A stretch of 64,000 bases of DNA from DATGLG01 sp035294245 (GCA_035294245.1 DATGLG010000067.1:243248-307247); one strand, 5' to 3'; positions 1-10,097 are shown, numbered from the stretch's first letter. Notes: a model not told the origin generated them from the sequence alone. Program-made: numbers and translations.

Positions 1-44
1 CGCGCCGTCCGGAACCAGCCCGCGGCTTCTGTCATCGCCGCCCG

Positions 45-1016
45 TCAGCCCGTCCGTCGCTGTGCGGCCCGCGCGTCGGCGAGCACGCACAGGAGCTCGA
101 ACATCATGGTCGCCCCCACAAGCGCGGTGACGCCGCCGGCGTCGAACGGCGGCGAGACCTCGACCACGTCGGCGCCGACGAGGTTGAGGCGCTGGAGCCC
201 GCGCACCATCTGCTGCGCCTCGAAGGTGGAATAGCCGCCGATCTCGGGCGTCCCCGTGCCGGGGGCGTAGACGGGGTCGAGGCCGTCGACGTCGAAGCTG
301 ATGTAAGTGGGCCCGTCGCCGACGACGCGGCGCGCCTCGGCGACCACCTTCTCGTAGCCGAGGGCGAAATACTCCTCGATGGGCACCACGCGCATGCCGG
401 CATCGTAGGAGAACTGCCAGTCGTCGCGCTCGTAGAGCGAGCCGCGGATGCCGATCTGGATGGTGCGCTTGGGATCGAGCACGCCCTCCTCGACGGCGCG
501 GCGGAAGGGCGTGCCGTGGGTGTATTTGTAGCCGCCGAAATAGGTGTCGGCGGTGTCGCAATGGGCGTCGAAATGGATCATGCCGACGGGCCGCTTGCGG
601 CCGAGGGCGCGCAGGATCGGCAGGGTCATGAGATGGTCGCCGCCCGCGGAGAGGGGGATCGCGCCCGCCGCCACGAGCCCGTCGTAGAAGCGCTCGATGC
701 GCGCGATGCTGTCCATGAGGTCGATGGGATTGATCGAGACGTCGCCGAGATCGGCGACCTGGCAGAGCTCGTAGGGTGCGACGCGGCTGACCGGGTGGAT
801 GCGGCGCATGAGGGTCGAGGCGCTGCGGATCTCGCGCGGGCCGTGGCGCGCGCCGGCGCGGTTGGTGGTGCCGCCGTCCCAGGGTACGCCCACGAGGGCG
901 ATATCCACGCCCTTGGGGTCGCTCGCGAGGGGCAGGCGCATGAAGGTGCTGGGGCCGGAGAAGCGCGGCCACACATTGCCGGCGAGCGGCTGGTTGTACT
1001 CGGCCTCCAACGCCAT
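45..1016 (-). CDS. Ureohydrolase (agmatinase/arginase family)
   Basis: Predicted 323-residue manganese ureohydrolase that would hydrolyse a guanidino compound to urea plus an amine. The binuclear metal motifs are present: GGDH (His about 128), DAHCD (Asp150, His152, Asp154) and SFDVDGLDP (Asp242, Asp244). Length and the DPVYAPGTGTPE segment fit agmatinase, guanidinobutyrase or guanidinopropionase better than arginase. I chose the ATG at 1016 over the one at 1028 because GGAGG lies five bases before it. It is 111 bases downstream of hutU on the same strand, but a perfect TATAAT stands in that gap, so it may be transcribed separately. Formiminoglutamase also belongs to this family; because hutF and hutG are present, that role would be redundant here. 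The exact substrate is unresolved. Confidence 0.85.
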   Translation of the reverse strand: MALEAEYNQPLAGNVWPRFSGPSTFMRLPLASDPKGVDIALVGVPWDGGTTNRAGARHGPREIRSASTLMRRIHPVSRVAPYELCQVADLGDVSINPIDLMDSIARIERFYDGLVAAGAIPLSAGGDHLMTLPILRALGRKRPVGMIHFDAHCDTADTYFGGYKYTHGTPFRRAVEEGVLDPKRTIQIGIRGSLYERDDWQFSYDAGMRVVPIEEYFALGYEKVVAEARRVVGDGPTYISFDVDGLDPVYAPGTGTPEIGGYSTFEAQQMVRGLQRLNLVGADVVEVSPPFDAGGVTALVGATMMFELLCVLADARAAQRRTG

Positions 1017-1076
1017 CGCGTCCTCCATGCTGCCGTGCGGTCGCGCGGCGACGATTCAAGCCCTCACGCTCCCGCC

Positions 1077-1105
1077 ATTATAGGGGCTTCATGCGGCGAA
1101 CCCCA
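1077..1105 (-). promoter_or_regulatory. Candidate promoter of the ureohydrolase gene
   Basis: On the minus strand a perfect TATAAT -10 lies at 1082-1077, about 60 bases before the start codon. The hexamer at 17-base spacing upstream (TGGGGT) is a poor -35, so the site may need an activator. No other TATAAT stands out in the surrounding GC-rich DNA. Confidence 0.4.
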
Positions 1106-1127
1106 GCGGCCTTGCGCCGCAGCGCGC

Positions 1128-2828
<1,701 letters not shown>

Positions 2829-2869
2829 CGCCTGCTCCTTCTGATCCAATTGCCGTGTGCGCCGCGCGC

Positions 2870-4252
2870 TTATGCGGCGGCGAGCTCCTGCGCCGCCCGG
2901 CGATAGGCGCCGGCGATGGCGGTCTCGTCGGGATGGTGGCCGTCGCGTATCACCCAGCGGCCGCCGACCATGACGTCGCGCACGGCCCCCCGCGCGCCCG
3001 TGAAGACGAAGCTGTCGAGAACGCGGTCGTCGCTGCGGCCCGCGAGGGCCGGGTGCTCGCCGTCGAGGACGATGAAGTCCGCCTGCCGGCCAGGGGCGAT
3101 GGCGCCGATGTCCTGGCCCAGGGCCTGGGCGCCGCCCGTCGCCGCCCGGCGCCAGAGATCGGCGCCGATCGAGCGCCCGGGAGGCGCGAGGCCGAGGCTG
3201 CGCCGCTTGCGCGCGAGGCGCTGGCCGTAATCGAGCCAGCGCAGCTCCTCGGCGGGATCGCTCACGACGTTGCTGTCGCTGCCGATGCCGAAGCGGCCGC
3301 CGGCGGCGAGGAAGTCGCCGAGGGGAAAGAGGCCATCACCGAGATTGCCCTCGGTCGTCGGGCACAGCCCGGCGACGGCACCCGAGCGGGCGAGGCCGCG
3401 GGTCTCCGCGGCATCCATATGGGTGGCGTGCACCAGGACCCAGCGCCGGTCGATCGCGAGATTGTCGAGGAGCCATTGCACCGGGCGCGTGCCGCTCCAG
3501 GCGAGGCAGTCGTCGACCTCCTTCTGCTGCTCCGCCGCATGGATATGAATGGGCGCCGTCCGATCGCTGGAATCGAGAGCCGCGATTGCCGCCTCGAGCG
3601 CGTCGGGCGGTGCTGCGCGCAGGGAATGGGGGGCAAGGCCGAGGCGGAAGCCGCCGCCTGCGCGGCTGCGCTTCTCGAGCGCCGCCATCAGGGCGAGGAA
3701 ATCCTTCGTCGACTTCACGAAGCGCCGCTGGCCGGGGCTCGGCGGCGCGCCGCCGAAATTGCCGGTCTGGTAAAGCACGGGGAGGAGGGTCAGGCGAATC
3801 CCGCTGCGCGCCGCAGCCGCCGCGATGCGCTCGGCGAGCTCCGCGGGATTGGCGTAGGCGCGACCTTCGGGATCGTTGTGCAGGTAATGGAATTCCGCGA
3901 CCGCGGTATAGCCCGCTTTCAGCATCTCGAGATAGAGCTGGGTCGCGACCGCCTCGATCTGGTCGGGGGAGAGGCGATCGAGAAAGCGGTACATCACCTC
4001 GCGCCAGGTCCAGAAATCGTCGCCCGCGGGCCCCGTGCGCTCGGCGAGCCCCGCCATCGCCCGCTGGAAGGCATGGCAGTGGAGATTGGGGAGGCCGGGG
4101 AGCATCGGCCCGGCGACCCGCTCGGCGCCGTCGGCGTCGGCGTTGGCGACAAGCGCCGCGATGCGGCCCGCCGCGTCGATCTCGATCCGGAGATTGCGGA
4201 CCCAGCCATCGGGAAGGAACGCGGTCGGGGCGAACAGGCTTTTGGCGGACAT
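2870..4252 (-). CDS. hutF: Formimidoylglutamate deiminase
   Basis: HutF converts N-formimino-L-glutamate to N-formyl-L-glutamate plus ammonia, the first half of the two-step HutF/HutG ending of histidine degradation. The 460-residue protein is an amidohydrolase-superfamily TIM barrel with the expected metal ligands: NLHCHAFQRAM near the N-terminus, HIHAAEQQKE, HATHMD and GSDSN. The HutF-type segments FWTWREVMYRFLDRL and EFHYLHN are also present. The ATG at 4252 is the first ATG; a TTG three codons earlier (4261) is possible, and neither has a clear Shine-Dalgarno sequence. It heads the minus-strand hutF-hutU unit and is divergent from hutI. Its presence means formylglutamate must be cleaved by a HutG enzyme, and one is encoded at 58158-58967. 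Confidence 0.96.
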   Translation of the reverse strand: MSAKSLFAPTAFLPDGWVRNLRIEIDAAGRIAALVANADADGAERVAGPMLPGLPNLHCHAFQRAMAGLAERTGPAGDDFWTWREVMYRFLDRLSPDQIEAVATQLYLEMLKAGYTAVAEFHYLHNDPEGRAYANPAELAERIAAAAARSGIRLTLLPVLYQTGNFGGAPPSPGQRRFVKSTKDFLALMAALEKRSRAGGGFRLGLAPHSLRAAPPDALEAAIAALDSSDRTAPIHIHAAEQQKEVDDCLAWSGTRPVQWLLDNLAIDRRWVLVHATHMDAAETRGLARSGAVAGLCPTTEGNLGDGLFPLGDFLAAGGRFGIGSDSNVVSDPAEELRWLDYGQRLARKRRSLGLAPPGRSIGADLWRRAATGGAQALGQDIGAIAPGRQADFIVLDGEHPALAGRSDDRVLDSFVFTGARGAVRDVMVGGRWVIRDGHHPDETAIAGAYRRAAQELAAA

Positions 4253-4296
4253 GGGGGACAATCGCGGCGATCTGGCTCGGGCATCAGCCGGCCGTT

Positions 4297-4325
4297 AAAT
4301 TAGTCGCTCGCCGCGGGCCGGAAAA
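4297..4325 (-). promoter_or_regulatory. Candidate promoter of hutF-hutU
   Basis: In the 112-base divergent gap between hutF and hutI, the minus strand reads TTTTCC (4325-4320), a 17-base spacer and TAATTT (4302-4297), about 45 bases before the hutF start. Each hexamer matches consensus at about three positions. The gap is also where a hut regulator would bind, but I see no clear palindromic operator. Confidence 0.3.
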
Positions 4326-4364
4326 GCATGTTCGTCCCCCGGCGGGCAAGAGGGGGATGGACGC

Positions 4365-5597
4365 ATGGCGGAATGGGACCGGCTCTGGATCAACGCGCAG
4401 CTCGCGACCATGGCAACGGGCGGCGAGGCTTACGGCGCCATCCGCGACGGCGCCCTTGCCAGCAAGAATGGGCGGATCGCCTTCGTCGGCCCGCGCGCGG
4501 CCCTGCCGGACCGGCCCGAGGCCCTCGCCGCCGAGGTGATCGATTGTTCCGGGTTCTGGATCACGCCGGGCCTGGTCGATTGCCATACCCATATCGTCTT
4601 CGGCGGCGACCGCGCCGGCGAGTTCGAGCGGCGCCTGCAGGGAGCGAGCTATGAGGAAATTGCGCGCGCCGGCGGCGGCATACGCTCGACGGTGACAGCG
4701 ACGCGGGCGGCTTCGGAGACGAAGCTGTTCGACTCCGCCCGTCGCCGTCTCGCGCGGCTGATGGCCGAGGGGGTCACCACCGTCGAGATCAAGTCCGGCT
4801 ATGGCCTGACCCGCGAGGACGAGCTCAAGATGCTGCGCGTCGCCCGCCGCCTCGGGCGCGAGCTCCCGGTGCATGTCGTCACCACCTTCCTCGGCGCCCA
4901 TGCCGTGCCGCCGGAATATGCGGGGCGCCAGGGCGATTACGTGGAGCTGGTCTGCCGCGACATGATTCCGGCCGTGGCGGAAGCCGGGCTGGCCGACGCC
5001 GTCGACGCCTTCTGCGAGCGCATCGCCTTCTCGCCGGAGGAGACCGCCGCCGTCTTCGCCGCCGCCCGGGCGCACGGCCTGCCGGTCAAGCTCCACGCGG
5101 ACCAGCTCTCCGATCTCGGCGGTGCCGCGCTCGCGGCGCGCCACGGCGCCTTGTCGGCGGACCATCTCGAATATACCTCGCCGGCCGGGGTGGCGGCGAT
5201 GGCCGCGGCCGGCACTGTCGCCGTCCTCCTGCCGGGCGCCTATTATGTCCTGCGGGAAAGCCACTTGCCGCCGCTTGCCGCCCTGCGCGAGGCGGGCGTT
5301 CCCGTCGCCCTCGCCTCCGACTGCAATCCGGGCTCGTCGCCGGCGCTCTCGCTGCTCCTGATGCTCAATCTGGGCTGCACCCTCTTCCGCTTGACGCCGG
5401 AGGAGGCCCTCGCCGGCGTGACGCGCTCAGCGGCCCGGGCGCTTGGCCTCGGCGACGACCGCGGCCGCCTCGCCCGCGGCTTGCGCGCCGATTTCGTCCT
5501 CTGGGCCATCGCCCATCCCGCCGAGCTCGCCTATTGGCTCGGCGGCAATCCTTGCGCTGGAGTCGTCAGGGACGGCATGCCAAGGCTTGCAGCCTGA
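4365..5597 (+). CDS. hutI: Imidazolonepropionase
   Basis: HutI hydrolyses 4-imidazolone-5-propionate, the product of HutU, to formiminoglutamate, the substrate of HutF. The protein has 410 residues, as usual for the family. It is an amidohydrolase-superfamily metalloenzyme: DCHTHIVFGGDR carries His74 and His76, and KLHADQLSD, SADHLEYTS and SDCNPGSSP provide the remaining metal and substrate residues. EIKSGYGLT is a characteristic HutI segment. A GGGGG run lies about eight bases before the ATG. It is transcribed divergently from hutF, and a 214-base gap separates it from the ABC transporter genes downstream. Confidence 0.97.
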   Translation: MAEWDRLWINAQLATMATGGEAYGAIRDGALASKNGRIAFVGPRAALPDRPEALAAEVIDCSGFWITPGLVDCHTHIVFGGDRAGEFERRLQGASYEEIARAGGGIRSTVTATRAASETKLFDSARRRLARLMAEGVTTVEIKSGYGLTREDELKMLRVARRLGRELPVHVVTTFLGAHAVPPEYAGRQGDYVELVCRDMIPAVAEAGLADAVDAFCERIAFSPEETAAVFAAARAHGLPVKLHADQLSDLGGAALAARHGALSADHLEYTSPAGVAAMAAAGTVAVLLPGAYYVLRESHLPPLAALREAGVPVALASDCNPGSSPALSLLLMLNLGCTLFRLTPEEALAGVTRSAARALGLGDDRGRLARGLRADFVLWAIAHPAELAYWLGGNPCAGVVRDGMPRLAA

Positions 5598-5627
5598 TTA
5601 CCGCCGATCTCGGCCTCTCGCGGCAGC

Positions 5628-5656
5628 TTGTGTGGCTTATGGCGGTGCAATACTAT
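5628..5656 (+). promoter_or_regulatory. Candidate promoter and leader of the hut-linked ABC transporter
   Basis: TTGTGT (5628-5633) and TACTAT (5651-5656) are separated by 17 bases, giving a leader of about 150 bases before the binding-protein gene. The leader contains a GCCGCC/GGCGGC hairpin at 5753-5770, shortly before the ribosome binding site. Both hexamers are only partial matches. Confidence 0.3.
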
Positions 5657-5811
5657 GCCGGCCACGGGGGTACGGGCGATCTCGGAATGCACGCGGCGAG
5701 TCGGACAGCCGAGCGCGCCGGAAGCGGGCCGTATCCTTCTTCAAGGGATTGCGCCGCCGCCCGAGGCGGCAGCGGGCATTCAAGCGTTCTCATGTCAGGG
5801 AGGCAGAGGTA

Positions 5812-6801
5812 ATGCGGAAACTTCTCGGCGCCGTGATGGCGCTCTCGGCATCGTTGGTGATCGGCGGCCTGCTCGGGGCGAGCCCGGCGTCGGCGGCCGA
5901 CACGGTCAAGATCGCGCACTCGACCTGGGTCGGCTACGGCCCGCTCTACATCGCGCGCGACAAGGGCATCTTCAAGAAGAACGGCGTCAATGTCGATCTC
6001 ATCGTGATGGAAGACCCCAAGGAGCGCTTCCCCACCATGATGGCGAACCGTATCGACATGATCGCCAGCACCGTCGATACGGCGCTCCTCTATATGAAGA
6101 CGCCGCACGACTTCCAATATGTCGTCGCCATCGACGACTCGAACGGCGGCGACGGCATCGTCGCCAACAAGGACATCAAGACGATCGCCGATCTCAAGGG
6201 CAAGAAGGTCGCGGTGAATGAGGGCTCGGTCTCGGAGTTCTATCTCAACGTTCTGCTCGCCAAGACGGGTCTCAAGGAATCGGATCTCAACGTCGTCAAC
6301 ATGACGGCGAGCGATGCGGGCAGCGCCTTCGTCTCCAAGCGCGTCGATGCGGCGGTCACTTGGGAGCCCTGGCTCAGCCGCGGCAAGGCGAGCGATCATG
6401 GCCATCTCCTGACCGACAGCTCCAAGACCCCGGGGCTGATCACCGACGCCCTCATCGCCAATACGAGCTGGGTCAACTCGCACAAGAAGGACGTCGCCGC
6501 CCTCGTGAAGTCGTGGTATGAGGCCGTCGCCTATTACGAGGCCCACCCCGACGACGCGATCGCCATCATGGCCAAGGGCGTCGGCGGCTGGCTCAAGGAT
6601 CCCAAGGCGTTCAAGGAGACGCTGAGCGGCATCAAGTTCTACGACGAGGCCGCAAACAAGAAGTTCTTCGGCACCAAGGCCAAGCCCGGCCCGCTCTACC
6701 AGACGGTCAAGGAGGCGATCGACGTGTGGTCGAGCCACGGCAAGCTGCGCGTCAAGGTGACGCCGAACGACCTCATCAACTACAGCTTCGTCAATAGCTG
6801 A
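5812..6801 (+). CDS. ABC transporter substrate-binding protein (NMT1/SsuA/TauA type)
   Basis: Periplasmic binding protein of 329 residues. An N-terminal signal peptide ends near SPASAAD (cleavage about residue 29), and the mature protein starts with VKIAHSTWVGYGPLYIARD, typical of the nitrate/sulfonate/taurine/thiamine-precursor family. The start is the ATG at 5812, preceded by GGGAGGCAGAGG. Its TGA overlaps the permease ATG by one base (TGATG), so the two are translationally coupled. It lies downstream of hutI, which suggests uptake of histidine, urocanate or a related imidazole, but the family mostly carries sulfonates, nitrate or pyrimidines, so the ligand is a guess from position only. 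Confidence 0.88.
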   Translation: MRKLLGAVMALSASLVIGGLLGASPASAADTVKIAHSTWVGYGPLYIARDKGIFKKNGVNVDLIVMEDPKERFPTMMANRIDMIASTVDTALLYMKTPHDFQYVVAIDDSNGGDGIVANKDIKTIADLKGKKVAVNEGSVSEFYLNVLLAKTGLKESDLNVVNMTASDAGSAFVSKRVDAAVTWEPWLSRGKASDHGHLLTDSSKTPGLITDALIANTSWVNSHKKDVAALVKSWYEAVAYYEAHPDDAIAIMAKGVGGWLKDPKAFKETLSGIKFYDEAANKKFFGTKAKPGPLYQTVKEAIDVWSSHGKLRVKVTPNDLINYSFVNS

Positions 6802-7601
6802 TGACATCGTTCTTCGAGGCCTACGCCGCCCCGAAGAAGGAGATCCCACGGCGTGTTTACCTCTCGGTAAGCACGCTCGTGGCGATCTCGCTTCTCCTCG
6901 GCTGGTGCATTCTTTCCTATGGCGGGCTGGTGCGGCCGGATTTCCTGCCGACCCCCCACGCCGTGATCGAGGCCGCCATCAGCGGCATCCAGGACGGCTC
7001 GCTCGCCGTCAACACCGGCGTGAGCGTGAGCGAGATCCTGACCGGATTCGTCCTCGCCTCGATCCTCTCGGTACCCCTTGGCATCCTGATGGGCAGCTTC
7101 AAGATTGTCGAGGCCGCGATCGAGCCGCTGACCAACTTCGTGCGCTACCTTCCCGTCTCCGCGCTCATCCCCCTTCTCATCCTCTGGGTCGGCATCGACA
7201 TGGAGGAGAAGGTCTCGGTGATCTTCATCGGCACCTTCTTCCAGCAGCTCATCCTGATCGCCGACGTCTCGCGCGGCGTCTCCCACGACCTCCTCGACGT
7301 CTCCTACACCCTCGGCGCCGATCGGCGCACCGTGGTGACCCGCGTTCTCATCCCCGCGACCATGCCCGGGGTCATGGACACGCTGCGGGTGACGCTCGGC
7401 TGGGCCTGGACCTATCTGGTCGTCGCCGAGCTGGTTGCGGCCAATCAGGGTCTCGGCTATTTCATCCTCAACTCGATGCGCGGCCTCTTCACCGACCAGA
7501 TCTTCCTCGGCATTCTCGTCATCGGGCTCCTCGGCCTGATCACCGACCAGTTCTTCAAGCTCATCCGCAATTGGCTCCTTCCCTGGGCCGTCAATCCATA
7601 G
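6801..7601 (+). CDS. ABC transporter permease (SsuC/TauC type)
   Basis: Integral membrane permease of 266 residues with about six hydrophobic segments. The EAA-type loop that contacts the ATPase appears as DVSYTLGADRRTVVTRVLIPATMPG, split here by its own family variation (TLGADRRTVVTRVLIPA is the core). Family features such as FLPTPHAV near the N-terminus and GLGYFILNSMR near the C-terminus are characteristic of the sulfonate/nitrate/taurine permeases. It overlaps the binding-protein gene by one base and is followed after 21 bases by the ATPase gene, making a complete importer. Confidence 0.9.
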   Translation: MTSFFEAYAAPKKEIPRRVYLSVSTLVAISLLLGWCILSYGGLVRPDFLPTPHAVIEAAISGIQDGSLAVNTGVSVSEILTGFVLASILSVPLGILMGSFKIVEAAIEPLTNFVRYLPVSALIPLLILWVGIDMEEKVSVIFIGTFFQQLILIADVSRGVSHDLLDVSYTLGADRRTVVTRVLIPATMPGVMDTLRVTLGWAWTYLVVAELVAANQGLGYFILNSMRGLFTDQIFLGILVIGLLGLITDQFFKLIRNWLLPWAVNP

Positions 7602-7622
7602 GGAAGGCAAGACGCACAGCAC

Positions 7623-8399
7623 ATGGGAAAACTGCAGATCGACGATGTCGCCCTCCGCTTCACGCCGCGGGGCGCTCCGCCGGTAACCGCACTCGAGAAC
7701 ATCTCCCTCGACGTCGAGGAGAAGGAATTCTCCGTCATCGTTGGCCCGTCGGGCTGCGGGAAGTCGAGCCTGCTGCGCCTCGTCGCCGGCCTTATCCAGC
7801 CGACCGGGGGGGCCATCTATCTCGACGGCAAGCGCGTCACCAAGCCCGGCAAGGACCGCGGCATGGTGTTCCAGTCCTACACGCTCTTCCCCTGGCTCAC
7901 CGTCCAGGCGAATGTGGAATTCGGCCTCAAGGTCGGCGGCATGGCGGCGGAGGAGCGGGCCAAGATCGCGCGGCATTTCATCTCCGAAGTGGGGCTCGAC
8001 GGCTTCGAGCGCGCCTATCCCAAGCAGCTCTCGGGCGGGATGATGCAGCGCGTGGCCCTCGCCCGGGCGCTCGCCAACAACCCCGACATCCTCCTCATGG
8101 ACGAGCCCTTCGGCGCCCTCGACAGCCAGACGCGCTCCCTCATGCAGGAGCTCCTCCTCCGCATCTGGGAGAGCTCGCAGAAGACGGTGCTCTTCATCAC
8201 CCACGACATCGACGAGGCGATCCTGCTCGGCGACCGGGTCTATGTGATGACGGCGCGGCCGGGGCGCATCAAGGAGATGATCACGATCGACATCCCGCGG
8301 CCCCGCACCGTGGACGTGCTCACCTCGGGGCCCTTCATCACGCTCAAGCGCCGCATCATGGCGCTGATCCACGAGGAAGCCGTCCGCGCGATGGGCTGA
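7623..8399 (+). CDS. ABC transporter ATP-binding protein (SsuB/TauB type)
   Basis: Cytoplasmic ATPase of 258 residues that powers the importer encoded just upstream. It has Walker A GPSGCGKSS, Q-loop MVFQSYTLFPWLTV, signature LSGGMMQRVALARAL, Walker B ILLMDEPFGALD and switch histidine FITHDIDEA. The TLFPWLTV and MTARPGRI segments are typical of the nitrate/sulfonate/taurine group. It ends 35 bases from the convergent lytic transglycosylase gene, and I see no T-tract terminator between them. Confidence 0.92.
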   Translation: MGKLQIDDVALRFTPRGAPPVTALENISLDVEEKEFSVIVGPSGCGKSSLLRLVAGLIQPTGGAIYLDGKRVTKPGKDRGMVFQSYTLFPWLTVQANVEFGLKVGGMAAEERAKIARHFISEVGLDGFERAYPKQLSGGMMQRVALARALANNPDILLMDEPFGALDSQTRSLMQELLLRIWESSQKTVLFITHDIDEAILLGDRVYVMTARPGRIKEMITIDIPRPRTVDVLTSGPFITLKRRIMALIHEEAVRAMG

Positions 8400-8434
8400 G
8401 CGGGGCCCGCCGCCGCTTCCCTATCCGGCGCGGC

Positions 8435-9136
8435 TCATTCCGAGGGCGGGGGCTCGCCGCCGCTGAGCATGGCAAGGAGGCGCTGACGGCGCGCCTCGAT
8501 GAGGGCGAGATTGGCCCGCCGGTGCTCGTCGTACCAGAGCCGGTCGACCTTGGCGACATAGACATAGCGCGCGCTGGGATTGGCGGAATGGTAGAGGGCG
8601 ACGGCCTTCGTCCAATTGCCGCTCGCCGCATAGAGGCGCTTGAGCAGGCGCGCCGCGTAGATGGTGTTCTCCATGGGGTCGAAGGCGGCATCGAGGGTCT
8701 TGAAGGCGTGCGGGTGGTATTGCAGGTTCACCTGCAGGCAGCCGACATCGATGTTCCTGATCCCACGCGCATGCAGGCGGTGCACCGCGGCGATGGCCGC
8801 GGCCTTGCTCGGGTAATAATTGCCCTCGCCCTCGGCGCCCACGGTCCAGGGCCAGGCAAAATTTGCCCGTCGCTCGGAAATCCAGCGCCCCGACTCGACC
8901 CGGGCAATGGCGGCGAGGAGTTGGCGCGGAATGCCGAGAGCCTGCTCCGCCACCGCGATCATGCGGCCGCAGACATCCACCGGCCATTCGGCCGTTTCCG
9001 CACGGCCCGTGGCAATGGTCGGAACGCCCTCCGCGCGGCCCGCTCCCGGGGAAACCAGGATGAGGATCACCGCGGCGACGAGGGCGGCCGTCCCTTTGCG
9101 TCCAGGCAAAAGCTTCCCGAGGATCGTCATGGCCAC
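8435..9136 (-). CDS. Lytic transglycosylase (SLT domain)
   Basis: Secreted protein of 233 residues predicted to cleave the MurNAc-GlcNAc bond of peptidoglycan. A hydrophobic segment at about residues 17-35, ending at AGRA, is the likely signal peptide. Glu81 in IARVESG is the expected catalytic acid, and DVGCLQVNLQYHPHAF followed by NTIYAARLLKRLY and AVALYHS matches the Slt-type fold of alphaproteobacterial transglycosylases. It stands alone: convergent with the ABC ATPase gene on one side and facing the small-RNA-containing gap on the other. No conjugation or flagellar genes are nearby, so a general cell-wall role is more likely than a dedicated secretion role. Confidence 0.85.
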   Translation of the reverse strand: MAMTILGKLLPGRKGTAALVAAVILILVSPGAGRAEGVPTIATGRAETAEWPVDVCGRMIAVAEQALGIPRQLLAAIARVESGRWISERRANFAWPWTVGAEGEGNYYPSKAAAIAAVHRLHARGIRNIDVGCLQVNLQYHPHAFKTLDAAFDPMENTIYAARLLKRLYAASGNWTKAVALYHSANPSARYVYVAKVDRLWYDEHRRANLALIEARRQRLLAMLSGGEPPPSE

Positions 9137-9268
9137 AGCACCGTCGCAAGGCCCGTGCCAGCGCCGCCGCTTTTGCTGCGCCGCGGGAATTCCGCATCCA
9201 GCTTCTACCGATGGTGGTTGCCGTTCCGTTAATCGAGGCGAGAAGAATCAATATGTTAAAATTTCCAT

Positions 9269-9297
9269 TTGATTTTTATCGGCGCTCCTGGTTTATT
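9269..9297 (+). promoter_or_regulatory. Candidate promoter of the small RNA at 9304-9401
   Basis: Within an AT-rich patch (about 9240-9300) unlike its surroundings, TTGATT (9269-9274) and TTTATT (9292-9297) are 17 bases apart, each matching the sigma-70 consensus at four of six positions. The palindrome-like GTGCATTGCGGCATAG just downstream, around the predicted start site, could be a regulator site. Confidence 0.4.
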
Positions 9298-9303
9298 GTG
9301 CAT

Positions 9304-9401
9304 TGCGGCATAGCGCTTTGCCGTCCGGCAGGGCGCGTCGCATGCCCTCTTTGGGCGTTTCCTCCCTACACTTGGGCCGCGCCTCGTGCGCGGCCCCTTT
9401 T
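9304..9401 (+). ncRNA. Candidate small RNA with anti-Shine-Dalgarno motif (AbcR/alpha-r15-like)
   Basis: A gene-free 351-base gap (9137-9487) holds a promoter, then about 98 bases that fold into three hairpins. Hairpin 1 is GCGCTTTGCC (9313-9322), loop GTCC, GGCAGGGCGC (9327-9336), fully paired when two G-U pairs are allowed. Hairpin 2 is ATGCCC/GGGCGT (9342-9358). A free TTTCCTCCC follows (9358-9366), complementary to Shine-Dalgarno sequences. The transcript ends in an intrinsic terminator. No plus-strand protein gene explains that terminator. This plan resembles the AbcR (alpha-r15) RNAs of Hyphomicrobiales, which repress ABC-transporter mRNAs; the family assignment is inference from architecture. 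Confidence 0.55.
9374..9401 (+). terminator. Intrinsic terminator of the candidate small RNA
   Basis: GGGCCGCGC (9374-9382), loop CTCGT and GCGCGGCCC (9388-9396) form a perfect nine-pair stem followed by CTTTT. The T-run follows the stem only on the plus strand, so it does not serve the minus-strand genes around it. Confidence 0.7.
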
Positions 9402-9487
9402 CCTCCGGATCATGTCGATCCCGCAGTGCGGCGGCGCTTTTGCGATGCGGCCGGGGCGCCGGGCGCCAAAGCCGGCCGATGGGCGGA

Positions 9488-10087
9488 TCAGGGAAAGAGG
9501 CGGGGGCCGGGGGTATTGGGCGCCGGCGGGGTGGCCGCCCCCGGGCCCAAGGCGCGCTGCATGAGGATGCTATCGACCCAACGCCCCAGCTTGAAGCCGA
9601 TCGCCGGCAGCCGCCCGACCTCGACGAAGCCCATCGCCTTGTGCGCGCCGATCGAGTTCTCGTTTCCCGAATCGCCGATCACCGCGATCATCTGGCGATA
9701 GCCGAGGGCGGTGCAGCGCTCGATCAGCACGCGCAGGAGCGCGCGACCGACGCCGCGGCGCAGGAAGCGGTGATCGACATAGACCGAGTCCTCGACCGTG
9801 TAGCGATAGGCCGAGCGGTTGCGGTAGGGCCCGGCATAGGCGAAGCCGGCGACGGTCCCTTCGATCTCGGCGAGGAGATAGGGGAGGCTGCGCTTGACGA
9901 CCTCGGCGCGGCGGCGGAGGAGCTCGTCCACGTCCGGCGCCACCTCCTCGAAGGAGGCGAGGCCGAGGCGCACATGATAGCTGTAGATCTCCTGGACGAC
10001 GGCCATGTCCTCGTCGCGCGCGGCGCGCACGGAAATCTCCGGCCGCGGCGGCGAGAGGGGCTGCGGCAGCGGCGAGGAAGCGCTCAT
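9488..10087 (-). CDS. GNAT N-acetyltransferase (phosphinothricin-acetyltransferase-like)
   Basis: Acetyl-CoA-dependent N-acetyltransferase of 199 residues. It begins its fold with ISVRAARDEDMAVVQEIY, carries the acetyl-CoA binding loop HRFLRRGVGRALL, and has the Pat/Bar-type segments FAYAGPYRNRSAYRYTVEDS and GDSGNENSIGAHKAMGF. Members acetylate the amino group of small amino-acid analogues such as phosphinothricin or methionine sulfoximine; the natural substrate here cannot be told. The ATG at 10087 is preceded by AGGGG with seven-base spacing. It starts 10 bases after the stop of the formylglutamate amidohydrolase gene on the same strand, so the two probably form an operon. The proline-rich first 15 residues are probably disordered. 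Confidence 0.85.
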   Translation of the reverse strand: MSASSPLPQPLSPPRPEISVRAARDEDMAVVQEIYSYHVRLGLASFEEVAPDVDELLRRRAEVVKRSLPYLLAEIEGTVAGFAYAGPYRNRSAYRYTVEDSVYVDHRFLRRGVGRALLRVLIERCTALGYRQMIAVIGDSGNENSIGAHKAMGFVEVGRLPAIGFKLGRWVDSILMQRALGPGAATPPAPNTPGPRLFP

Positions 10088-10097
10088 CTCGAATCCC

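Noticed and set aside
45..1016. Calling the ureohydrolase a formiminoglutamase (HutG-type of the arginase family)
   Set aside because: HutF and a deformylase-type HutG are both present, so the formiminoglutamase route is unnecessary; the sequence looks closer to agmatinase/guanidinobutyrase.
9211..9564. Small plus-strand open frames over the gap at 9137-9487
   Set aside because: They run through the terminator and into the GNAT gene in the wrong strand, show no family resemblance, and the terminator argues for a non-coding RNA instead.
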